From contig NZ_CP046535.1 in NCBI RefSeq assembly GCF_009739515.1, forward strand, positions 2,046,001 to 2,110,000: a stretch of DNA of 64,000 bases, written 5' to 3'. The position numbers and the translations under genes are program-made. The DNA comes from Sphingomonas profundi (GTDB taxonomy: Bacteria > Pseudomonadota > Alphaproteobacteria > Sphingomonadales > Sphingomonadaceae). Below the pieces are notes generated by a model. That model saw nothing but the letters and a program-made list of their open reading frames with translations. It was not told the DNA's origin and did no database searches. Position 1 is the stretch's first letter. The number at the start of each line of letters is the position of its first letter. Of the stretch, positions 1 to 7,141 are shown in pieces.

Positions 1-1
1 C

Positions 2-61
2 CGGGTGCTCGATCTGTTGAGACCCGTCGGCGGAGACTCGCCGCGCGTTGTAAGGAGTTGA
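2..61 (+). CDS. Possible C-terminal end of a gene cut by the window edge
   Basis: One plus-strand frame is open from the edge to a TGA at 59-61, giving about 19 residues (RVLDLLRPVGG...). The next start codon follows after 3 bp, which is typical operon spacing. Too little is present to name a function, and a chance open frame cannot be excluded. Confidence 0.2.
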   Translation, partial: RVLDLLRPVGGDSPRVVRS

Positions 62-64
62 TCG

Positions 65-160
65 ATGGCGAAACTGGATCCGACCCGAGCGGCCGAACTG
101 GAGTTCGCCTTCCTGCTCGCGATCGTTGCCGCCGCCGCCGGCCTCTATTGGTTCAGCTGA
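65..160 (+). CDS. Tiny single-helix membrane protein (31 aa)
   Basis: A 31-codon frame starting MAKLDPTRAAELEF and ending LYWFS. It has a well-placed AAGGAG Shine-Dalgarno 7 bp before the ATG. Residues about 14-30 (FAFLLAIVAAAAGLYWF) form one hydrophobic helix after a short charged N-terminus, so it is probably an inner-membrane miniprotein. It is at the plus-strand end of whatever lies left of the window, and converges on the minus-strand phage genes. In phages such proteins are often lysis or superinfection-exclusion factors, but no family is recognised here. Confidence 0.5.
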   Translation: MAKLDPTRAAELEFAFLLAIVAAAAGLYWFS

Positions 161-206
161 GCTCTCAGATGTCGCACAGCTTTAGGTGCATCGGCGCTGG
201 CCGACG

Positions 207-326
207 TCACTCCCGCGCGCCGTGATGCTTGCGCAATCCAACCGCGGCGATGCCATCGATTAGCTCCACCAGGCCGAGCATGCCGGCGTCGAAAGAGTTG
301 ATCGGCACGTCAGACGCATGACACAT
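207..326 (-). CDS. Possible 39-aa hypothetical protein
   Basis: An ATG 4 bp after the stop of the preceding minus-strand gene opens a 39-residue frame (MCHASDVPINSFDAGMLG...). The tight spacing suggests an operon member, but there is no clear ribosome-binding site and no recognisable domain. A longer frame starting at 413 overlaps the upstream gene and has an arginine-rich shadow-like N-terminus, so I did not use it. Confidence 0.3.
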   Translation of the reverse strand: MCHASDVPINSFDAGMLGLVELIDGIAAVGLRKHHGARE

Positions 327-330
327 CCGC

Positions 331-513
331 TTAGTGCGCCACGTCGACCTTCTCGAGCAGCGCCGCCAATTCGCCCGGCACGGGTTCGCCAAGGCTGACG
401 TTAAAGGCCTCATGGAGAACGACCGATATCGCTTCGACCCGGCAGTGACACGCGCGCGTAAGTGCGTGCGCGGCGGCGGTCAGTTCGTCGACTGCCTGGC
501 TGAGGGCGCACAT
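331..513 (-). CDS. Small phage protein (60 aa), unknown function
   Basis: Sixty residues (MCALSQAVDELTAAAH...), mostly helical in character. The ATG is preceded by AGGAG at good spacing, and this site overlaps the end of the holin-like gene upstream, so the two are probably co-transcribed and coupled. It contains a Cys-His pair near residues 22-23 (RACHCR) but no complete zinc motif. No family is recognised. Its place after a holin-like gene makes a lysis-related role possible, but that is only inference. Confidence 0.5.
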   Translation of the reverse strand: MCALSQAVDELTAAAHALTRACHCRVEAISVVLHEAFNVSLGEPVPGELAALLEKVDVAH

Positions 514-518
514 CAGTC

Positions 519-737
519 TTAGCTCCTGGGCAGGGTCTGGACGGTGGTGGTCAACGCCGCAAGGCTCGCGGCCAGAGTCTTGTCGGCGTCGATGCGTCTA
601 TCGGCCTGAGCCTCGCGACGGTCTTCCTCGGCCTTCCGCTCTGCGCTGAGCCGCATCCGGTCCCAGATCAGGAAGCCGATGAACAGGCCCGGCGCGCCGA
701 ACAGCTGGCCGAGCTGGATGATGCTCGCTTCGGTCAT
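519..737 (-). CDS. Holin-like / small membrane protein (72 aa)
   Basis: Residues about 8-26 (QLGQLFGAPGLFIGFLIW) form one transmembrane helix. They are followed by a long, highly charged amphipathic helix rich in Glu, Arg, Lys and Asp. This layout resembles small phage holin or XhlA-type lysis accessory proteins. The start at 737 has GGAAGG upstream; the longer frame to 839 has no support. It is the first gene of a short minus-strand group (737 down to about 207), divergent from the zinc-ribbon/flippase pair. No endolysin is visible next to it, so the lysis role is a guess from shape and position. Confidence 0.45.
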   Translation of the reverse strand: MTEASIIQLGQLFGAPGLFIGFLIWDRMRLSAERKAEEDRREAQADRRIDADKTLAASLAALTTTVQTLPRS

Positions 738-854
738 CTGCACTGCCTTCCGTTTACAATGTCGTGCTAGGGATTGCGTTGGGTTGGCGAGTCCATCCTG
801 CGCCCTCGCACTTGGCGTCGCAGGATGATCGTCTCGCATTTCAAGGGGTTGAGT

Positions 855-1103
855 ATGAGGGAAAAGTACGCCGCGCAGTCTGACGAGAGCGCGCGCGATT
901 TGCCGCTCGCTTCGGCCCCTCGCCGCAGCATGGGCACGCTGATCCTAGAACAAGTCGTAGATGTCTGGCGGTGCTTTTGCCGTTTGGGGGATATCGCTTC
1001 TGGGGCGACCGGCCGTTGTGAGGATTGCGATGCCAGCGGTGCCGAACTTATCCCCAAGGTCGGCCTCTTTTGTGAGAAATGCCGCAGGGGCTTAGAACTC
1101 TGA
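855..1103 (+). CDS. Small zinc-ribbon-like protein coupled to the flippase gene
   Basis: Eighty-two residues starting MREKYAAQSD, with an AAGGGG ribosome site about 7 bp upstream. The C-terminal half carries CEDCDAS and, 19 residues on, CEKCRRG, a CxxC...CxxC pattern expected of a zinc ribbon. Its stop overlaps the ATG of the flippase gene (TGATG), so the two are translationally coupled. No family is recognised. It may be a regulator or partner of the flippase. It is divergent from the holin-like gene, so the promoter must lie in 738-854. Confidence 0.55.
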   Translation: MREKYAAQSDESARDLPLASAPRRSMGTLILEQVVDVWRCFCRLGDIASGATGRCEDCDASGAELIPKVGLFCEKCRRGLEL

Positions 1104-2599
1104 TGCGTCAGTCTAGGATCGACGGGGATAGTCGCCCAGTTCAGCATAAGGGCTTATCGTTGAAGCGCGATGCGGCGTGGACCGCTATCGACACCATCGT
1201 CTCCGCGGGGCTCGCCTTCCTGTTCCGGCTGGTAATGGCGCGCTTCCTGGTGCCGGCCGAGTTCGGTATCTTCGCAATGGCGCTCACCACGTTTGCGGTA
1301 GTGCAGGTCATCAACGAGTTCGGCATGGCCGCCACCGTGATCCAGCGCGCGGAGGACAAGTTCACCGACGAGGTGGTCGATACCGCCTTCGCCGCCTCCA
1401 CCTTCGTCTCGCTCGGCCTTTTCGTTATCAATCTGGCGGTGATCGCGCCGATCTCCGCCTGGGTATATGGCAGCGAGCGGGTGGGTATCGTCACCGCGGT
1501 GATCGGCATCTCCTTCCTGTTCACGCCCACGGTCAGCATCGCGCGCGCGCTGCTGTTCCGCCGGCGGGACTATCGCGCGGTCACGATCGCCCGCATCGTC
1601 TCCACGCTCGCCAGCATCGCGGTAGCGGGGGTGGTGCTGTTCGTGCTTCGCAATGTTTGGGCGCTGGTGGTGCAGGTGGTAGCGAGCCAAATATTCCTAG
1701 CCATCGCCATGCACTATGTCGGCAACTGGCGCCCCCGCTTCCGCTTCTCCCGCGGCGCCTTCCGCGAGATGATCGGCTATAGTGGTCTGGTGTTCGCGAA
1801 TGATGCGTTTGCCGCGGTCTCGAAGAACTTTGATGTGATTGTGCTCGGTCGAATGTTGAGCCAGACCGAAGTCGGTCTCTACAGCCTCGCCTTTTACATC
1901 ACCGATATCGTAAGGCTCAACCTTGCATCCATCCTAAACCGCGTCATGTTTACGCAATATGCCTCCGTGCAGTCAGATTTGAAAATGGTCCGCTCTTACA
2001 TCGTAAAGACCATGTCGCTGAACGCACTAGTCATGCTGCCGGTCATGATATGCCTGATCTTGGCAGGGCCGGTGCTGCTGCCCAAGGTGCTAGGTCCGGC
2101 TTGGCTAGGCTCCGGTCCGACGCTTAAATGGCTCGCATTCTCTGTTATGCTTAGCTCGCTTGGCGGAACAACATCGACCGTATTCAAGGCTTTGGGCAAA
2201 CCGGGCGTTGAGCTCGGCATCGCGATTGGAACCTCAACCTTCCTGCTCGTACCTGCGCTATTGATCGGTGTACATGAAGCGGGCATCGCTGGCGCGGCCG
2301 CAGCCGTAGCGTTCAAGGTTCTGGTGAGCGTCATCATCCGGCAGGTCATTCTGGATCGGCTGGTCGGATCGACCTTGGTTCCAATGCTGAAGGCAACTGC
2401 GGGCTCGCTCCTCGCGCAGCTACCCCTCTTGGCTGTGTGGATAGGTGTGTCCAATCTCTTGGCTGCAAGCGACGTCGTCGAGGCACTTACTTCGGCTGTA
2501 CTCGGCTGCTGCGTGTATGCTGGCGTGTTGGTCCTGATCTCTCGATTAAACAGCGATGCTTGGCCGGCGTTCAAGAGGAACGCGGCGTCGGCTACCTGA
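1103..2599 (+). CDS. Oligosaccharide flippase family (Wzx/MATE-like polysaccharide exporter)
   Basis: About 498 residues of alternating hydrophobic helices, consistent with the 12-14 transmembrane segments of the MATE/MOP polysaccharide-flippase superfamily. The N-terminal part (WTAIDTIVSAGLAFLFRLVM) is typical of O-antigen and exopolysaccharide Wzx proteins, which move lipid-linked repeat units across the inner membrane. I chose the ATG at 1103 because it overlaps the upstream stop (TGATG). The second half (about 1,790-2,560) is less GC-rich than its surroundings, suggesting recent acquisition. It ends with an 8-bp overlap against the convergent GH5 gene. Being inside a prophage without glycosyltransferases, it may alter the host surface polysaccharide (lysogenic conversion). 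Confidence 0.8.
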   Translation: MRQSRIDGDSRPVQHKGLSLKRDAAWTAIDTIVSAGLAFLFRLVMARFLVPAEFGIFAMALTTFAVVQVINEFGMAATVIQRAEDKFTDEVVDTAFAASTFVSLGLFVINLAVIAPISAWVYGSERVGIVTAVIGISFLFTPTVSIARALLFRRRDYRAVTIARIVSTLASIAVAGVVLFVLRNVWALVVQVVASQIFLAIAMHYVGNWRPRFRFSRGAFREMIGYSGLVFANDAFAAVSKNFDVIVLGRMLSQTEVGLYSLAFYITDIVRLNLASILNRVMFTQYASVQSDLKMVRSYIVKTMSLNALVMLPVMICLILAGPVLLPKVLGPAWLGSGPTLKWLAFSVMLSSLGGTTSTVFKALGKPGVELGIAIGTSTFLLVPALLIGVHEAGIAGAAAAVAFKVLVSVIIRQVILDRLVGSTLVPMLKATAGSLLAQLPLLAVWIGVSNLLAASDVVEALTSAVLGCCVYAGVLVLISRLNSDAWPAFKRNAASAT

Positions 2600-3584
2600 C
2601 GATCGCCGCCACGTAGGTCGACACCGGCGCTGCGGCGCGCTCGGCCTTGGGCGTGTCAACGCGAAAGATGTAGCGCTCCGGCCAGGCGCGGCCGCCACCC
2701 CAGACGGTGAAGCCCGCGATCGCGTCGGGGTTGGCCGTGACGTCGGCGAGGAAGGCGGCACCGCGGCCGGCGCACGATGCCGGCACGCCGCGCCAGCTGC
2801 CCCACGCCACCTCGGTGACATAGGCCTTCATCCCCCGCTTCCGCGCGCCCTCGGCGAAGCTGGCGATGGAGGTCGCCGGGTTGGGGGTCTTGCTCGTGCA
2901 TTCCGCCTTGATGCCCGCCGTGCCGGTATCGAAGTAGCGATGGCCGGAGAGCGCCACGTTCGGGCCGAAGCCGCCGACGCGATCGAGCGCGCAGCCGGCG
3001 GTTGGGCAGGTGCGCCTCGGATCGGCCTCGATCGCGGCGACGCGGGGATCGTGGAAGCGGAAGGTGGCGGAGTAGTTCGGCCACTCGACCAGGATCTCGG
3101 TGCGCGGCGCGAAGGCGCGGATGCCGGCGACGATCGCCTTCGTGTCGCGCGCCCACTGGGCATACGGCGCACGCGGTTCGGCGAAGCCCTTCGGCTCGTT
3201 CATCAGGTCGAGCTTCACGTCGGCGCCGGCCGGCAGCGCGGCCAGCACGCGCTTCCAGAAGGCAACCTGCTCCTCCACCGGCGGCCAGCGGAACTCGTGC
3301 CGGTCGAGGATGACGGGCACGCCGGCCGCGTTCGCTGCCGCCACGACGGCGCGGATCTTCGCCCACGCCTTCGCGTCGTCGAGCTGGGCGGACTTGAACG
3401 GCAGCCGGATCAGGCGGAAGCCCTGCCCGATCGAGAAGCGCACGTCGTCGGGCGTGGGGCAGAGCGCGCCGTTCAAGACGCCCTTGAACTCGCAGCCCGA
3501 GAGGTTGACGCCGGCGAGCGGCGCGGCCGCCGTCGGCGAGGGAAGAAGGGCCAGCGCGAAGGCTGCCAGGAGGATGCGGATCAT
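2592..3584 (-). CDS. Secreted glycoside hydrolase family 5 (endoglucanase/glycanase-like)
   Basis: 330 residues with an N-terminal signal peptide (MIRILLAAFALALLPSPTAA, cleavage probably near residue 20). GH5 hallmarks are present: RLPFK near 60, DRHEFRW (His96), LMNEPKG with the acid/base Glu130, SGHRYFD (His215) and VTEVAWG with the nucleophile Glu258. GH5 enzymes cleave beta-linked glycans such as cellulose or mannan-type chains; the real substrate is unknown. The start overlaps the end of the tailspike gene by 4 bp (ATGA), so it belongs to the phage late operon. A signal peptide on a tail-operon hydrolase is unusual: it may be exported by the lysogen or in late infection to trim capsule or exopolysaccharide rather than ride on the virion. 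Confidence 0.82.
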   Translation of the reverse strand: MIRILLAAFALALLPSPTAAAPLAGVNLSGCEFKGVLNGALCPTPDDVRFSIGQGFRLIRLPFKSAQLDDAKAWAKIRAVVAAANAAGVPVILDRHEFRWPPVEEQVAFWKRVLAALPAGADVKLDLMNEPKGFAEPRAPYAQWARDTKAIVAGIRAFAPRTEILVEWPNYSATFRFHDPRVAAIEADPRRTCPTAGCALDRVGGFGPNVALSGHRYFDTGTAGIKAECTSKTPNPATSIASFAEGARKRGMKAYVTEVAWGSWRGVPASCAGRGAAFLADVTANPDAIAGFTVWGGGRAWPERYIFRVDTPKAERAAAPVSTYVAAIVR

Positions 3585-6499
3585 AGAGCGGTCGCCTTCA
3601 CGTTATCGATCTGGATGCCAGCCGCATCCGTGGCGTTGTTGGGATAGTGGATGCCGATGCCGCCGATCGCCGCATAATTGGTGTCGGTCACGGTGCCGAT
3701 CAGGGTGCCGTCGACATAGGCGCTGATCGTCGAGCCTACCGCTCTGATCTCGACATGATAGGTCTGGCCGCTGGTAGGCGTCGCGGCGAGCGTGGCGAGG
3801 TTGGTGCCGGTGCCGGTCCAGCGCATGAGCCGCCACTGCGCGTTGCTCGCGTTCCAGTAGAGGCCGTATCCCTGCAGCGCGCTGCTCGACAGGCGCAGCA
3901 TGATGCCGACGTAGTTCGTGGACAGGTTCCCGACGAAGGTGAAGTCGGCCTCCACCTTGTAGTCGGCCTTGGGCGGCACGACGCCGTTGATGATGCGAGG
4001 CGACGATCCCACCGTGGTCCCGCAAAGCCGGCCGCTCTTGATCGACGGGACGCTGGTCGATCCGTTGTGCTTGGACCAGGCGGAGCCGATGATCGGGGTG
4101 TAGCCCGACACGGTGATGTCCTCGCCGTCCGCCGCCTTGAACTTGTCGTAGAGGAAGGCGGTGGTGGCGGCCTCGATCGTCACCGGCGTGGCGTAGGGCG
4201 AGCCCGCATAGCCCGCCAGCGTCTCGACGAACGCGTCGGCGATCGTCCCCGATGCGGTCGGCGTGCCGCTGTAGGTGCGGTTCGCGCTGTTGACCGCGAT
4301 GCCGGGGATGTTCGACGTGATGGTCGAGCCGTTCTTCGCTCCGGTCAACGTGCCGGAGACGGCCACGCCCTGGATGAAGTCCGTCGACGGCGTGAGCGCC
4401 ACCAGCGCGTTGCTGTTGTCCTTGGTGCGGACGACGATGCGCTGGATGCGCTCCTGCGCGGCGGCGCCGACGCCCCGGAAGCCGACGAAGGCGTAGAAAC
4501 GCTGGGTCAGGTCCAGCCCGGTGAGCAGCCCGTTCTCCATCCGCACCTCGGTCCGGCCCAGGCCGAGGCCGAACAGCCGTCCGGCCTGTGGGAACCAGCG
4601 CAGGCCAAGATCCTTCACCTCCTGCGTCGCCCCGCTTGCCCCATATCCGATCGCCTCGTAGCTGCCGCCGGCCGCGTTCCACGCGCCGCCGTTCGTCGCG
4701 GTGCCGGCGACGATGCCCGACAGCAGCACGCTGCTGCTCGCCGCCTCGCCGTTGCCGACGAACAGCGCGTTCAGCAGGCCGGAACGGATCGCCTTCTCCC
4801 GGGCGAAACCGATATACGGATAGCGCTCGCCGGAGGTCAGTCCCTTCCAGCCTTCCAGGAACAGGTCGACATAGGGGGTCTGGCTCGGCAGGAAGCCGTC
4901 ATTCTCGAACAGGTAATATTCCTGCCCGCTCGACACCACGATCGTCATGCCGTTCGCATCGAACGTCGGCGCCGCCGGGCTGCCGCCCGTGACGGCGGTG
5001 AACCCTGCCGGCACGGCCGACGCGCCCTTGAGGCTGCGCGCGATCTCGCTCGCGCCGGTGGGGATCGCCGGGTCGAGCGGATCGAACCAGGTGTTCGCGG
5101 GATTGCGCTTCGGCGAGCTGGCGATCAGCAGCATGTTCTGACCCGCGCCGTTGCTGTTCGGGTTCGCCGCGGAGCCCTGCCCCTCGTAGACGATCACGCG
5201 CCGATCGGCGAAGTTGACGATGCTGGCGGCGTGCGCGCTGCTGCCGTCCGGATCGCCTGCCGTGCCGCTGCGCACCAGCACCGGGTTCGGGCGCCCGAGC
5301 ATCTCGCGGCCGGTGCTGTCCAGCAGCACTTCGTAGACCGAGCGGTTGGCGCTGCCCTGGCCGGCGGTGCCGGGGCCGCCGGTCATCAGGCCTGCGAAGC
5401 CCTGGCGGGTCGCGCGGAAGCTCGACAGGTCGAGCCAGCGGGTCACGAGCCGGCTGTCGTTGGTGCTGGCGTTCGGATAGTTCGGCGCGGCACGTCCGCC
5501 CCAGGGGCTGATCTGGGACAGCAGGGTCCAAGGATTGGTCCCGTTGACGACGGGCGTCGCTCCCGGATTGTCCGATCCCCACTGCGTCTCCGGGCTGTTG
5601 CCGCCGCCGCCCTCGGAAGCGTAGCCGACATACTTCCATGCCCCGCCGGTGGCCGGGTTGACGAGGCCGGTGAACGGGTTCGGCCCCCAGTTGAAGTAGC
5701 CGCTGTGCCCGTCGCCGATCGCGTCGTCGGGAACGGCGGTGATGTTGATGTTGTTCGCCGACGTCCAGTTGAGCAGATCCGGCGACGTCGCCATGATCGT
5801 GCCCTGGTTGCTGTAGGTGGTGCCGTCGAGCCGCACCGACCGCGCCGCCGTGACCTGGAAGGTGCCGACCCAGAGGCCTGCCTCGGGCACGTAATTGACC
5901 CACATCGTCTCGGCCTGCACCGGTGTGTTCGCCGGGAAGGGGCCGATGTAGAGCGGCTCGGCCGCCGGCCGCGACGGAACGTCGTTCCACCAGCCCGCCG
6001 CCACCGCGTCGGCATAAGTCTTCCAGTTGGCCGCGACACCCGGATCGGCGACGCAGGTCATTACGTAGACGCCGCCAGTGCCGGAGCCCGGATAACCGGA
6101 GACCGCAGCATCGTGGTCCGTCGTGTAGAAGACAACGTGCCGGTCGGGAAAGGCGGTGCTCGGCGCGTAGACGATCTTTGGCCAGTACGGCCCAAGCCCG
6201 TCACCGCCGCGCGCCAGCATGGCCGCGTTCTTGCCGACGATCGCACCCTGCTTCGTGAAGACGTAGGACGAGCGCAGGCTGGTAATCGCGGGCGAGATGA
6301 CCGCTTCCTCCGGCTGCTGCGGTGTAGCGATCAGCGTGGGCGGCGGCACGACAACGCCGGTGCCGAGAGAGGTGTCGATCACCGGGAACACGGCGGCGCC
6401 GGTCGCGACCAGCGCGTCGGCCGCCGCGTCGGCGAGCCGGATGCGGATCGATGGCAGCCGCGGGTTGATGGGGTCGAAGACGATAACCGTCTTGGCCAT
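3581..6499 (-). CDS. Tailspike/receptor-binding protein with beta-propeller and laminin-G-like C-terminus
   Basis: 972 residues. After a short N-terminal attachment region (1 to about 60), residues about 70-560 are rich in Trp, Gly and Asn with short recurring strands typical of five-bladed beta-propeller glycosidase folds (GH43/GH32-like). Residues about 700-780 look like an Ig/BIG-type spacer (VSGTLTGAKNGST...). Residues about 785-972 look like a LamG/concanavalin-like lectin domain (YVGIMLRLSS, TYHVEIRAVGSTISAYVDG). The catalytic residues of a propeller enzyme could not be assigned by eye. The gene is the penultimate late gene and is coupled to the GH5 gene, so host polysaccharide recognition and probably cleavage is the likely job. 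Confidence 0.65.
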   Translation of the reverse strand: MAKTVIVFDPINPRLPSIRIRLADAAADALVATGAAVFPVIDTSLGTGVVVPPPTLIATPQQPEEAVISPAITSLRSSYVFTKQGAIVGKNAAMLARGGDGLGPYWPKIVYAPSTAFPDRHVVFYTTDHDAAVSGYPGSGTGGVYVMTCVADPGVAANWKTYADAVAAGWWNDVPSRPAAEPLYIGPFPANTPVQAETMWVNYVPEAGLWVGTFQVTAARSVRLDGTTYSNQGTIMATSPDLLNWTSANNINITAVPDDAIGDGHSGYFNWGPNPFTGLVNPATGGAWKYVGYASEGGGGNSPETQWGSDNPGATPVVNGTNPWTLLSQISPWGGRAAPNYPNASTNDSRLVTRWLDLSSFRATRQGFAGLMTGGPGTAGQGSANRSVYEVLLDSTGREMLGRPNPVLVRSGTAGDPDGSSAHAASIVNFADRRVIVYEGQGSAANPNSNGAGQNMLLIASSPKRNPANTWFDPLDPAIPTGASEIARSLKGASAVPAGFTAVTGGSPAAPTFDANGMTIVVSSGQEYYLFENDGFLPSQTPYVDLFLEGWKGLTSGERYPYIGFAREKAIRSGLLNALFVGNGEAASSSVLLSGIVAGTATNGGAWNAAGGSYEAIGYGASGATQEVKDLGLRWFPQAGRLFGLGLGRTEVRMENGLLTGLDLTQRFYAFVGFRGVGAAAQERIQRIVVRTKDNSNALVALTPSTDFIQGVAVSGTLTGAKNGSTITSNIPGIAVNSANRTYSGTPTASGTIADAFVETLAGYAGSPYATPVTIEAATTAFLYDKFKAADGEDITVSGYTPIIGSAWSKHNGSTSVPSIKSGRLCGTTVGSSPRIINGVVPPKADYKVEADFTFVGNLSTNYVGIMLRLSSSALQGYGLYWNASNAQWRLMRWTGTGTNLATLAATPTSGQTYHVEIRAVGSTISAYVDGTLIGTVTDTNYAAIGGIGIHYPNNATDAAGIQIDNVKATAL

Positions 6500-6559
6500 G
6501 ATGGTTCTCCAGTATTGAAGGCGCTGGCGCCCGGATGGTCATCGCGCTCGGATGGCGCG

Positions 6560-7141
6560 TCAGGCGGCGGCCCAGTTGATGGCGGCATGGGCGGCGCGTT
6601 TGGCTGCAACGGTGGTCGCGGCCTTGATGGCGTCGACGCCGGCCTGCTCGATCCCCTCGAGGCGTGCCGCCTCGTTCTGGCTCGCATCGGCGCCGGCGAC
6701 GAAGCGGGCGATCGCCTTGTCGACCGAGTCGCCGTGGGCTTTCGCGTCGGCGATCGCGTAGCGAAACTTGCGCGCGCGCACGGTCGTGTTCAGCAGGTTG
6801 AAGGCGGCGAGCAGGGCGGAAGTCGCGGCACCGACGCCGCCGAGCCCGTACCAGTTCTCGACCTCGACCGCCTTGGCGGCATATTTCGTCTTCTTCGCCC
6901 CGCCCGTGGACATGACCAGCATCGAGCGGCGCTCGCCTTCCGCCTTCACCTGGCCGACCAGCACCGCCTCGATCTTCGCCGGATCCTCGACATATTGCCG
7001 TGCCGCGACGCTCCAGCTGTAGGTCGATGCGTCGTACCCGACCGGGATCGTCTTCTGTCCCTTGCCGGTCATGTCGATGCCGGACGTGGCGACGACGTGC
7101 TCGAGCACCGCGCCGGTCGCGCTGTTGAAGATCGCGATCAT
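6560..7141 (-). CDS. Phage tail-associated protein, unknown function
   Basis: 193 residues from MIAIFNSATG. The ATG overlaps the stop of the fibre gene (TGATG); a GTG at 7153 in the same frame is an alternative start. The N-terminal 80 residues are strand-rich, the middle (about 95-120) is a hydrophobic Gly/Ala stretch (GLGGVGAATSALLAAFNLL), and the C-terminal 70 residues are alanine-rich helices. It lies between the collagen-like fibre and the tailspike, so it may be an adaptor or fibre chaperone. No family is recognised. Confidence 0.6.
   Translation of the reverse strand: MIAIFNSATGAVLEHVVATSGIDMTGKGQKTIPVGYDASTYSWSVAARQYVEDPAKIEAVLVGQVKAEGERRSMLVMSTGGAKKTKYAAKAVEVENWYGLGGVGAATSALLAAFNLLNTTVRARKFRYAIADAKAHGDSVDKAIARFVAGADASQNEAARLEGIEQAGVDAIKAATTVAAKRAAHAAINWAAA

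Noticed and set aside
1-206. attL of the prophage near the left edge
   Set aside because: No copy of the tRNA-Thr 3' sequence was seen; the phage-like genes continue to the window edge.
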